A stretch of 64,000 nt of DNA from assembly GCA_032622095.1 (NCBI GenBank), contig CP136067.1:73992705-74056704 (forward strand), written 5' to 3'. The stretch comes from Siphonodentalium dalli. Lineage: Eukaryota > Mollusca > Scaphopoda > Gadilida > Siphonodentaliidae. A model generated the notes under the pieces. The model saw nothing but the letters and a program-made list of their open reading frames with translations. It made no database searches and was not told the origin of the DNA. The position numbers and the translations under genes were made by a program. Shown here piece after piece: positions 12,108-20,888 of this stretch. Each line of letters starts with the position of its first letter. Position 1 is the first letter of the stretch.

Positions 12108-13090
12108 ATATGAAGTCCGGCAATGCATAAGATGACGAAAACCGGATATCGACCATACGAGCGTGACGTGTATCATAAGGAATTCAGTCATATATGGAGT
12201 CAGACAATGCATAAGAGAACGAACACCGGTGATCGTCCATACGAGTGTGATGTGTATCAGATGGAATTCAGTTAGTTATGGAGTCTTGCAAAGCATATGA
12301 GAACGAACACCGGCGATCGACCATACGAGCGTGACGTGTATCATAAGGAGTTCAGTCATATATGGAGTCTGACAATGCATAAGAGGACGAACACTGCCGA
12401 TCGTCCATACGAGAGTGACGTGTGTGACAAGGAATTTAGTCATATATGTAGTCTGACAATGCATAAGAGGACGAACACCGGCGATCGTCCATACGAGTGT
12501 GACGTGTATCAGAAGGCATTCAGTTATGTATGGAGTCTTTCAAAGCATAAGAGGACGAACACTGGCGATCGACCATACGAGCGTGACGTGTATCATAAGG
12601 AATTCAGTCATATATGGAGTATGGCAATGCATAAAAGGACGAAAACCGGCGATCGTCCATACGAGTGTGACGTGTATCAGAAGGAATTCAGTTATATATG
12701 GAGTCTGACAATGCATAAGAGGACGAACACCGGCGATCGACCATACGAGCGTGACGTGTATCATAAGGAATTCAGTTATATGTGGAGTCTGGCAATGCAT
12801 AAGAGGACGAACACCGGCGATCGACCATACGAGCGTGACGTGTACCATAATGAATTCAGTCATACGTGGAGTCTGGCAATGTATAAGAGGACGAACACCG
12901 GCGATCGACCACACGAGCGTGACGTGTGTCATAAAGAATTCAGTCATATATGGAGTCTGACAATGCATAAGAGGACGAACACCGGCGATCGTCCATACGA
13001 GTGTGACGTGTATCAGAAAGAATTCAGTCATATATGGAGTCTGGCAAAGCATAATAGGACATAGACCGGCCATCGTCCATACGAGTGTGC
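12108..13090 (+). repeat. 84-bp tandem array derived from C2H2 zinc-finger DNA
   Basis: The landmark ATGGAGT recurs near 12192, 12276, 12360, 12444, 12528, 12612, 12696, 12780, 12864, 12948 and 13032, an exact 84-bp (28-codon) period with almost no indels. Two unit types partly alternate: GAGCGTGACGTGTATCATAAG and GAGTGTGACGTGTATCAGAAG. This suggests amplification of a two-unit (168-bp) block. Confidence 0.9.
12123..13064 (+). pseudogene. Zinc-finger-like array lacking zinc ligands
   Basis: The frame reads about 11 repeats of the C2H2 scaffold TNTGDRPYE-x-DVY-x-KEFS-x2-WSL-x2-HKR. The Kruppel-type linker (TGEKPYE-like), the core Phe and the core Leu are kept, but the ligands are not. In the nine consecutive units from 12297, Cys1 is C in three units and R or S in six. 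Cys2 is C in two and Y in seven. The first His is kept in eight. The second His is N or K in all. No unit has all four ligands, so a folded zinc finger is not expected. An in-frame TAG at 12273-12275 interrupts the frame and it ends at 13062-13064. I infer a captured finger exon that now spreads as satellite DNA inside the element. A protein with an unrelated role cannot be excluded. Confidence 0.65.
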
Positions 13091-13185
13091 TATATATGAT
13101 ATTTAGCGATTTAACTAAAACTTGCAACTACTGTGTCATGAAGTGGGTTATCATGTGATCTGGCAGTTTTTTCAGACTAATTAAA

Positions 13186-13836
13186 CGGGGGGTCGGAGTG
13201 TTTCTATGTGGTATTTGGGGCGGGCCACCCACCCATGCCGTCAAATCGGTCGAAATCCTTACAGTTCTCGAAAATGGTCCATACCCCATTTTCACCACCT
13301 CGGGGTGGCACCCCGGGGGTGATGGGTGGGGGTTGGGGTGTTTCTAGGTGGTATTTGGGGTGGGCCACCCACCTATGCTGTCAAATCGGTCGAAATACTT
13401 ACCGTTCTCGAAAATGGTCCATACCCCATTTTCACCCCCTCGGGGTGGCACCCCCCGGGAGTGATGGGTGGGGGGTCGGGGTGTTTCTAGGTGGTATTTG
13501 GGGCGGGCCACCCACCCATGCCGTCAAATCGGTCGAAATACTTACCGTTCTCGAAAATGGTCCATACCCCATTTTCACCCCCTCGGGTGGCACCCCCCGG
13601 GGGTGATGGGTGGGGGGTCGGGGTGTTTCTAGGTGGTATTTGGGGCGGGCCACCCACCCATGCCGTCAAATCGGTCGAAATACTTACCGTTCTCGAAAAT
13701 GGTCCATACCCCATTTTCACCCCCTCGGGGTGGCACCCCCCGGGGGTGATGGGTGGGGGGTCGGGGTGTTTCTAGGTGGTATTTTGGGCGGGCCACCCAC
13801 CCATGCCGTCAAATCGGTCGAAAGCGACATTTTTGA
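13186..13836 (-). repeat. 142-bp minisatellite, right arm (inverted, ~4.6 units)
   Basis: Reverse complement of the left arm. TCAAATCGGTC recurs at about 13241, 13381, 13524, 13666 and 13809. On the + strand each unit has a canonical four-tract G-quadruplex pattern, for example GGG-AGTGAT-GGG-T-GGGGGG-TC-GGGG near 13458-13482. Confidence 0.9.
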
Positions 13837-13939
13837 AAATAAGGAATAAGGAATAGGGAATAAGTTCCAATTGTCATGTCTGTCATTTCTAGAGCACATG
13901 GCTGTTTTTTCATTATTCCATGGCTCAAATTCATTAATT

Positions 13940-14013
13940 TGTCGCATGTATTCTGTTGAGTATAAAAAGGAGATGGTTTCATAAATGGCCGGATTTAGTG
14001 TACAGTAACCCTT
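13940..14013 (-). repeat. Right terminal inverted repeat of composite element
   Basis: It mirrors 10831-10905: TATTCTGTTGAGTAT, GGAGATGGT, CCGGATTTAGTGTAC and AGTAACCCTT. The element edge is near 14013, followed by TAC. Confidence 0.7.
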
Positions 14014-14179
14014 TACAAATATCCGGATTGGATCGACATTCTTGTGACCCCACTCATATACAGGTATAGCTGCTCGGGTATATAGTTTGGGTATGTCGCT
14101 GACGAAACTACTGCCTTATCAGGCCATATGTTCAAGCCAACCGTCACCAGTGTATATCCTTTTGCTCCGTGGTAAATGA

Positions 14180-14199
14180 TTGCTCTTATACATTTTCAG
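14180..14199 (+). promoter_or_regulatory. Candidate 3' splice site upstream of the transposase-like gene
   Basis: The T-rich stretch TTGCTCTTATACATTTTCAG|G has the form of an acceptor eight bases before the likely start codon (ATG 14207). If used, a 5'UTR exon lies upstream, which would place the first part of the transcript in or beyond the composite element. Confidence 0.35.
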
Positions 14200-14206
14200 G
14201 GACAGT

Positions 14207-16069
14207 ATGGACCAAAGGCCACCAGTCGGCACTATTAATGCGGCGAAAATTGCAGACGAAGAAGACTGTATGGTCCACCCGGAAGTCAGGATGGTCATTG
14301 ATGCATTGATCGAACAAGTTTGCGCATACACTTATGACGTTTCTGAAAGTGCGACCGACCACAATGACTTGTCGGATATTGTTAACACTTCACAGACTGA
14401 TATGGCTCGCGAGGATATCTTAAACGCGGATGTCAGGGTGGTCATGGATGACTTGGTAGAACAAGTTTGTGCAAATGCTTATAACGTTTCTGAAAGTTTG
14501 GTTGATCACAATGACTTGTCGGATATTGTTAATACTTCACAGACTGATATGTTTCGCGAGGACATCTTAAACCCAGAAGTCAGGGTGGTCATGGATGCCT
14601 TGGTAGAACAAATTTGCGCATACACTTATAATACTACTGAATGTTCGGTCGACCAAAATTACTTGTCGGATATTGCTAACACTACAAAGACTGACATGGT
14701 TCGCGAGGACATCGTAAACGCGGAGGTCAGGGTGGTCATGGATGCTTTGCTAGAACAAGTTTGTGCATACACTTATAAAGTTTCTGAAAGTTTGGTTGAT
14801 TGCAGTGATTTGCCGGGTATTGTTAACACTTCACAGACTGATATGGTTCGCGAGGACATCTTAAACGCGGAGGTCACGGTGGTCATGGATGCCTTGGTAG
14901 AACAAGTTTGTGCAAATGTTTGTAACGTTTCTGAAAGTTTGGTTGACCACAATGACTTGTCGGATATTGTTAATACTTCACAGACTGATACGTTTCGCGA
15001 GGACATCTTAAACGCGGAGGTCAGGGTGGTCATCAATGCCTTAATAGAACAAGTTTGTGATCACTTTGGAAGTGTTGTCGAGAAAACAGATGGGTCGAAC
15101 ATTGGCAGTAACTGTTCTGTATCTATGGCAGTTCACGGAGACAACGTGCATACGGATGTGATGGCAATGCTCGATGGTATAGTAGAAGACATTTGTAGCG
15201 TCTATGAGGATTTTGATAACACAGATGGATCTAGTGATGCTGATTTTAGCGTGTTAGATCTTGACGTAGTTCGCGAGGAGTTTGTGTGTGCCGAAGTAAC
15301 AGAATTTGTCGATGAATCATGGACCACAGCGTATATTGATAGAGGCGTTGAACTGGACGTCGAGCGAGCCGTCCTAGAAGGGCCTTCCACAAGTTATAAA
15401 GGTGGTAGTGAATTAGTGGAATATATGGATGTGAGCTTTGAACCATCTACCAGTACACGGGAAGTCTTATCAACGCACGAGGACACAGATATGTCTACTG
15501 CTAACGATTCAGACGGTGACAGTGACGATGATTCGGATGAGACTGATTATGAGCCTAGCTACTCTGAGGCGGACGACACGGGCGCGAGTGACACTGGCGC
15601 GAGTGACACTGGCGCGAGTGACACGGGTGGGGACATGAGCATGCAAATTGATGAGAGAAATGTTGAAGAATCTCAACCTGAAACGAAAAAGCGTTCGCGA
15701 AAGCGTAAACGCAACCCATCTGAGTGGGCAAAAAACATTAAGAAGCGATGTCGACAGTCTGGGTCGGAGTACGAGAATCTTCGTGGGAAGATTGTCAAGA
15801 GCAAACAGATGGGCCGGCAGAACGATTGTCGCGGGTTATGTAGATTCAAATGCTATGACAAAGTTGACCGCGATAGACGGGAAACACTTTTTGAAAAATA
15901 CTGGTCTCTTTCTGACCCAAAAAAAAATGTGTTTTATTCACAGACTACGGAGCGCGTGGCTAAGTCTAGAACATCAGGCTCCGGTCGGAGAAAATTTGCA
16001 TTCCGGTATTATTTTATCGCGGATGGGGAAAACATCGTGTTTGTCGGGAATTCTACCTGTCTGTTCTAG
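14207..16069 (+). CDS. Transposase-like protein, N-terminal part (DUF7869-type family)
   Basis: 620 codons from ATG 14207 (context GACAGTATGG). Residues about 24-270 are five near-identical 49-residue repeats with core VRVVMDALVEQVCA ... DLSDIVNTSQTDM, followed by two or three degenerate ones. Residues about 426-475 are acidic and contain (GASDT)3. About 493-506 is a basic nuclear-localisation-like segment (KKRSRKRKRNPSEW). From about 541 comes a Cys-rich block (CRGLCRFKCYD) and DRRETLFEKYWSL, typical of the head of a large family of metazoan transposon-encoded proteins annotated with a DUF7869 domain. The frame then hits TAG at 16067-16069, but the family's next motif (VCREFYLSVLDIS) is present in frame 1 from about 16039. 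The stop is therefore due to a frameshift of one missing or two extra bases at about 16034-16045. Probably nuclear. Transposase activity is inferred from the family, not shown. Confidence 0.7.
   Translation: MDQRPPVGTINAAKIADEEDCMVHPEVRMVIDALIEQVCAYTYDVSESATDHNDLSDIVNTSQTDMAREDILNADVRVVMDDLVEQVCANAYNVSESLVDHNDLSDIVNTSQTDMFREDILNPEVRVVMDALVEQICAYTYNTTECSVDQNYLSDIANTTKTDMVREDIVNAEVRVVMDALLEQVCAYTYKVSESLVDCSDLPGIVNTSQTDMVREDILNAEVTVVMDALVEQVCANVCNVSESLVDHNDLSDIVNTSQTDTFREDILNAEVRVVINALIEQVCDHFGSVVEKTDGSNIGSNCSVSMAVHGDNVHTDVMAMLDGIVEDICSVYEDFDNTDGSSDADFSVLDLDVVREEFVCAEVTEFVDESWTTAYIDRGVELDVERAVLEGPSTSYKGGSELVEYMDVSFEPSTSTREVLSTHEDTDMSTANDSDGDSDDDSDETDYEPSYSEADDTGASDTGASDTGASDTGGDMSMQIDERNVEESQPETKKRSRKRKRNPSEWAKNIKKRCRQSGSEYENLRGKIVKSKQMGRQNDCRGLCRFKCYDKVDRDRRETLFEKYWSLSDPKKNVFYSQTTERVAKSRTSGSGRRKFAFRYYFIADGENIVFVGNSTCLF
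14278..15060 (+). repeat. 147-bp coding tandem repeats
   Basis: Five to six in-frame 147-bp units encode the 49-residue repeats. The last units (15061 to about 15330) decay but keep the pattern (VHTDVMAMLDGIVEDIC, FVCAEVTEFVDES). The exact multiple-of-3 length and retained frame show expansion while coding. Confidence 0.85.
15577..15630 (+). repeat. 15-bp coding VNTR (GASDT)n
   Basis: Three 15-bp units (GGCGCGAGTGACAC(T/G)) plus partial flanks encode GASDT repeats inside the acidic region. Likely length-polymorphic. Confidence 0.75.
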
Positions 16070-16114
16070 ACATATCGCCGAGAAGAGTAGCGTGGTATCA
16101 TATAGCCATAATAA

Positions 16115-17410
16115 GTGCGCGAATACACATGTATACCCACAATCAAAGCTAGAGGAGTGCACACAGGACCTCGAATTCCAGAGGCCAAGCGGGAGTTTAT
16201 TAAACAACATATTAATAGTATTCCACGAGTGGAATCTCATTATTGCAGAGCCAAAACTACTAAAGAATATTTCGAACAGTCTCTTAACCTGTGCAGACTA
16301 TATCAGAAATACGTTGAATATTGTGAGTCACTCGATGAGGAACCAGTGAAAGAACACACCTACAGAAATGTGTTTAATTACGACTTTAACATCGAATTTC
16401 AGCGACCGAAGAAGGATCGTTGTGACACATGCGAGCAACATCGCATGAAGACCAAAAACGGAGAGGAAGTGTCTTCTGAAATATATGACGGACATATTCA
16501 GGATAAATGCGCAACCTACGACGAACGGCAGAATGACAGGAAAGGGAACTCCGCGGTGGTTGTGTTTGACATCGAAAATGTCATAAGTTGCCCGAGGGCA
16601 AATGTATCTAATTTTTTCTATCTCCGTAAATTCACAATGTACAACATGACAGCCCACTGCTCGACGGACAAGCAAGTCTATTGTGCCGTTTGGGGTGAAC
16701 ATTTAGCTGGTCGGAGTGGAAATGATGTAGCGAGTGCGGTTATTAAAATTATGGAAAAAGTGGCTGATGACAATCCTCGAATTTCCAAATTTATCCTTTG
16801 GTCCGACTCGTGCGTACCCCAAAATAGAAACAGCATCATGTCGACAGCATTGAAACACTTCATGCTTGAACATCCGGGAATAACTCAGTTAGAACAAAAG
16901 TTTTCAACCCCCGGTCATTCCTCTGTGCAGGAAGTCGACAACGCGCATAGCCAAATTGAGAAAAGGATGAAAGTTATCGAGATTTATAGCCCAATTGGTG
17001 TGGTCCGTGTTTTGTTACAAGTGAACAAAAAGAAACCGTTCAAAGTCATCCAGCTGAAAGCTGACGACTTTCGAGACTTCCAATATACGGCAAAAGGTAT
17101 GAAGTTCAATCAAGTCCCCTATACTCGCGTGAAGAGTATCCTGTATGAAAGTTCGGGGCCCTCGTCCATTCGATACAAGGACTCTTTCACAAACCCATTC
17201 ATATTTGTGAGTGACTTAACGAAAGGCACTGGGAAAAATACTCGAAGCAAAAATCAGAAGAACCCAGTGTCTTTTTCTGACACTGGTGCCATTCTTCAGC
17301 CCTCTAGTCTTGCCAAAGACAAGATCAAGGACATCGAGTCCATGTACATATACATGCCGACTATTGATGTGCATTTCTACACAGCAATTTTTAATTCCAG
17401 TGGGAACTGA
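16115..17410 (+). CDS. Transposase-like protein, C-terminal RNase H-like part
   Basis: Same frame as the upstream part but without a valid ATG at its head, so it is a continuation and not a separate gene. Homologous sequence runs in frame 1 from about 16039, then returns to frame 2 by about 16140 (KARGVHTGPRIPEAKREF), giving two compensating shifts about 100 bp apart. Visible family motifs: SIPRVESHYCR, a Cys pair in RCDTCEQHRM, VVVFDIENV (Asp codon 16568), ILWSDSCVPQNRN (Asp codon 16805), and PGHSSVQEVDNAHSQIEK (Asp codon 16937 with a conserved His). The order FD.. / SD..QNRN / (E)VD..H..IE fits an RNase H-fold nuclease core with three acidic residues, all present here. The protein ends with TGA at 17408-17410. 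It may be a recently inactivated copy, an assembly error, or an unseen splice. Confidence 0.68.
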   Translation: MREYTCIPTIKARGVHTGPRIPEAKREFIKQHINSIPRVESHYCRAKTTKEYFEQSLNLCRLYQKYVEYCESLDEEPVKEHTYRNVFNYDFNIEFQRPKKDRCDTCEQHRMKTKNGEEVSSEIYDGHIQDKCATYDERQNDRKGNSAVVVFDIENVISCPRANVSNFFYLRKFTMYNMTAHCSTDKQVYCAVWGEHLAGRSGNDVASAVIKIMEKVADDNPRISKFILWSDSCVPQNRNSIMSTALKHFMLEHPGITQLEQKFSTPGHSSVQEVDNAHSQIEKRMKVIEIYSPIGVVRVLLQVNKKKPFKVIQLKADDFRDFQYTAKGMKFNQVPYTRVKSILYESSGPSSIRYKDSFTNPFIFVSDLTKGTGKNTRSKNQKNPVSFSDTGAILQPSSLAKDKIKDIESMYIYMPTIDVHFYTAIFNSSGN

Positions 17411-18160
17411 ATATATGAGCTGAAATCGCCTTTGTTCACACCACTTAATTTTACCCGCACATTGTCAGAAGTCAAGTTCGTCGTATATTAATTTGGAGAA
17501 AGCAGTAACGGTATTGACAACAACCTGAATGCTTTTGTCATTTAACTCAAGTTTGTGTTCTCATGAATTGGTGGATACATATCTGCTCTGTTCGGGCCAT
17601 TTCAAGTTCGTTTCGACATGCACGTCATGTATACACACACCAACATAATTACCAATATACTGTGTGTAATCACTTATATTCTTTTAGATATCGTGTAGGC
17701 CCAGTCAGGGTTCTTGATTTTTTTTTCATGCAGAAGCAACTCACATCTTTTGCTATCTTGGGGGATAGTTATTTTTTCGGCGGGAGGTCATTTTGGACAC
17801 GGGTACAAGTGTTACGCCGTGTAATGATGTGTTCTCAGTATTAAAAACTCAATTTCATTATTTCTTATTTCGACTAACATTGAGGTACCAATAATTTGTG
17901 CTGTTCAGGCTTTCAGCATTTGCTCAATTATTCATATGTTCATTCTGTCTTGGATTTGTGGAAACTGTGGTGACTCATATTTGTTAATTCGAACGTCTAT
18001 AGTATTTTCCAGAATTTGATATATAAACCCGTTCATATTACAGTGTATGAACACTGTATCGGAAACTAGAAATTAGATGAAAATCAAGCAATTTTAGATC
18101 TATATTGTGAACCATCATCTTACGTTGTATCTCACGATATTATCTAGCAATCGTTTTAGA
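17411..18160. other. 3' flank, no further gene seen
   Basis: AT-rich. I looked for a terminal inverted repeat matching the region upstream of the transposase-like gene or the composite element ends and found none. No AATAAA close to the stop codon was obvious. Confidence 0.4.
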
Positions 18161-18164
18161 ATTA

Positions 18165-18540
18165 AAGATACGAGAAGCGTTGGCGGTGGGTATTATGCCG
18201 CTGAAATAGGCACACCTGTTAAAATTGCCATAAGCAGAAAGAACATTAAAATATAGAGATTTGCTATTATACCAATCATAAATATCACGTAAATAATATG
18301 TTATTATCAAGCTTGTTCGCATTGTTATGTAATCAAAAGTCTATGAGGTTCTGCAACGTTTTTGACTTTTGTTTACATAACAAATCGTTATTTACGATAT
18401 ACATATGCTTGGTATAATAAAATAGTCTGTCGATATCTTAATATTTGTTTTCTTTTTATGGCGGTTTTAATGGAAGTGACAATTTTAAGAGCAATACCCA
18501 TCGCGAAGGCCATCCGTGCATTTAAGTTATGGAAAAATAC
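18165..18540. repeat. Diverged foldback repeat
   Basis: Arms of about 160 bp (18165-18320 and 18370-18540) are imperfect reverse complements. Shared blocks include ATTATTTACG, TTGGTATAATA, CTTTTTATGGC/CTTATGGCAATTTTAA and AATACCCA. Both arms, read inward to outward, are open for about 60 codons and share a YLR-x3-Y-x-WYN motif. DNA homology alone explains this. Confidence 0.5.
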
Positions 18541-19574
18541 CATAAATCCAATTTAATCCATGCATGATAGAGGCCTCATTTAAATATAGCATTTATTAGG
18601 TTACTCTCGCATGGATCAGTTATGTTTGCATATGGAAGTCCAATATGTCCTTTTGTGTAGGCATCATGCCTATTTGAATTTTGTCGAGAGTTTAAAATAA
18701 ATAGTTATTTGTTTATTTCGTCTATTCTATCAAGTTTTCTGCCCCGAATGAGTTTGGGGAACTTTGCCCACGAATATGTATGTTTCACGCCTCTGTATAT
18801 AGGTTTGCATGTTCCAACGTTGAGTGGCACCACAATGGCTGTTACCACTGTAAGCTATCTGTGATAGTGGGGGCATGCTCTGGTAATACATACAGGATGC
18901 CGCTGGTACTCTGATATATTTACTTTGTGGAATTCAAGGAGCAAATGGATGCTCATTTGTCCTCCAATGCCGTGGAATAAAAAACTGTTACAGGACGTCA
19001 TACTATATAATTATATGCGTCAAATTCGCAATGTAATATCAACGAAGAGTACTTTCCATAAAGCCATATCAACATTACGTATGCAATATATCACCAATAG
19101 TCGCGTGCTTTCCATAAAATACCAATTCAAAATGCTTGTCTCAATGTCGATGTGCTGGCTAACTGTTCGAAAGAGCGCACATATAGCACACTCTGCTCAC
19201 ATTACAATCTCTAATTCCATCATGTTATACGGTAAATTGAGACTAAATATTTCTTCATGTTGTCCCAAGTGCGTATTATCTCTTTTATAATCACCACTTG
19301 GAACAGATCGGTCCTGAAAAAAATTCCGTTTCCATAGTGTTCCACGAAAAATATTCTACTAAGACGGAGTCCATATTGTGCTAAATGCAAAAAAATCGCA
19401 CCCCACCTCCCGAATCTGGTCGAAATATCATATAAGAAAGAGCATCTCCTTATCGAAGTTGACGGTTATTGGCAGAATGAATACTGATTTCTCGGCAGAT
19501 ACCAGGATATCCACCATAAGTCTAATAACAACCGATTGCCAGAACTTTGAAATTTAAAAATCGATTTACTCGGA
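18541..19574. other. Intergenic, no gene recognised
   Basis: No repeat boundary, RNA gene or credible exon recognised. A 121-codon frame at 18925-19290 lacks an early ATG and has no protein-like motif. Confidence 0.4.
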
Positions 19575-19925
19575 AACACAAAAAATGCACTTAGGACAGA
19601 ATGGAAATCAGGTCGCGAAATGCTGAACGGGATTTTGAACTGCTGAACTGAGGTGAAGGTCGGCGTGATGATTTTCTATCCATGTACCTGGTTATGGCCC
19701 ATTAATTACAAGTTATTTGCACAACCTTAACTCTTCTGACTTCGTTAAACTGCGTTCGCGATAATCTGTTGAACTGCATGCAGCCGCCGTACCGCTGAAT
19801 GGGATTTTGAACTGCTGACTCGGAACGCGGGCATGGCGGGCGGTCAAAATGTGTCCCCTTTCTGCACCAGTTGGCATATAACACTTATATTACGTGTTAT
19901 TTACACAACCTACAACCGGCCATCG
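19575..19925 (-). repeat. Second CAGCAGTT-family locus
   Basis: It begins with the same edge sequence as 8590-8615 in opposite orientation (CAGAATGGAAATCAGGTCGC). It continues with TGAACGGGATTTTGAACTGC, ACCTGGTTATGGCCC and a second TGGGATTTTGAACTGCTGA unit. This is one arm only, about two units. Confidence 0.6.
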
Positions 19926-19961
19926 TCGTTATATTTGCATATATGGCAAGAAACGTACATG

Positions 19962-20720
19962 TATATATGCGCAATGTGTAAACCCGGTTAATACACATAG
20001 CAATGTGTAGTTTTACATACAAATACATTGACCATGTGCCGTTCTACACATAATGTGTATATTTTGTTACACACAATTGTGTAAGAACGTAGACATGCGC
20101 ATTGCGGTGCCTTCAGTTTCAGTCTTCAGTCTGCTACGTGCCGGCCATATTGTTTGAGTATATTTTTTGGAATACAATCTACAGCGATCGTAGACAAGGA
20201 TGTAAGTTCAGAATTCCAATTTGTGGGTTTAGTATTAATAGTATATGAGGATTTATTTGTTAAACTTTCATGGCGATTACTGCCCTTAGACTCTTGTTAT
20301 GATTGTTGTAATAATACTAATATTATGCCATCACGACTCGACCCTGATTTGTTCATTCAAAGCAAAAACTCACAGTACAGAACAAAATACTATATACCAC
20401 TATGCGCCATGAAAGTTTTAACATATAAATCTGCATATATCTTTAATACTATACCCACAGGTCGGACTACTGAACTCTCATTTCTTGTCTACGAACTGTG
20501 TGTGTAAGAACCTACACAAAATGTGTAAGGGATATGTGTTGATTTTATACACACAGTTGTGTATAAATGTGTAAAGATTTACCCATTTATGTGTAAAAAT
20601 TGTTACACAATTTGTGTACGAATATGAAACTACACATATACTACACAAATATGTTTAAGATAAAAATTGAATAATGATTGTGTAGCAGGGCTACACATTT
20701 TGTGTATAAAACCTACACAT
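19962..20720. repeat. Cluster of TACACA/TGTGTA dyads in two blocks
   Basis: At least seven short inverted motifs of the form (T)ACACA-N1-4-TGTGT(A) occur in two blocks, 19975-20095 and 20505-20720. Examples are CTACACATAATGTGTA, TTACACACAATTGTGTAA and CTACACATTTTGTGTA. The 400 bp between the blocks lacks the motif. It looks like one dispersed repeat split by an insertion, or two subterminal repeat blocks of one element. Confidence 0.55.
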
Positions 20721-20860
20721 TAGTCATAAGAGTTAAACGTGAGCAAAAAGTTAAGGGGGTATGTCCCATGTAGAAAGCCTTGATACAGAGCGGGACAAGC
20801 GTTACAGAAGCTGACAAAATATGTTTTTATTTCTCATCGTTATCTGCGTCTCAGTAGTAA

Positions 20861-20888
20861 CCCTTGATACAGAGCGATGTATCAAGGG
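20861..20888. repeat. Short hairpin CCCTTGATAC...GTATCAAGGG
   Basis: Ten-base perfect arms with an 8-base loop. The left arm plus AGAGCG also occurs at about 20779. Confidence 0.6.

Larger units (their letters stand above)
10831..14013. mobile_element. Composite non-autonomous element with TIRs, inverted minisatellite arms and zinc-finger-like core
   Basis: Order: left TIR (10831 to about 10905), diverged spacer, inner inverted repeat (about 11056-11110), 142-bp minisatellite (11111-11913), spacer, 84-bp zinc-finger-like array (12108-13090), spacer, the same minisatellite inverted (13186-13836), inner inverted repeat (13826-13884), diverged spacer, right TIR (about 13940-14013). The TIRs align over about 75-80 bp: AAGGG..ACT.TACAC.AAATCCGG, CATCTCC and ATACTCAACAGAATA. 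The flanks read TTA|A on the left and CCCTT|TAC on the right, consistent with a TA duplication or a TTAA site with one change on the right. No transposase lies inside, so the element is non-autonomous. The family is not recognised. Confidence 0.7.

Noticed and set aside
12108-13090. CRISPR-like regular array
   Set aside because: The repeats are 84 bp with no unique spacers, are protein-like and lie in eukaryotic DNA. This is a satellite.
12540-13127. 195-codon minus-strand frame opposite the zinc-finger-like array
   Set aside because: It is a shadow of the 84-bp repeat, whose period is a multiple of 3. The recognisable C2H2 scaffold is on the plus strand.
15648-16349. 233-codon frame overlapping the transposase-like gene in another phase
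   Set aside because: It has no family motifs and overlaps the Cys-rich head and RNase H-like start, which are clearly coding in frames 2 and 1.
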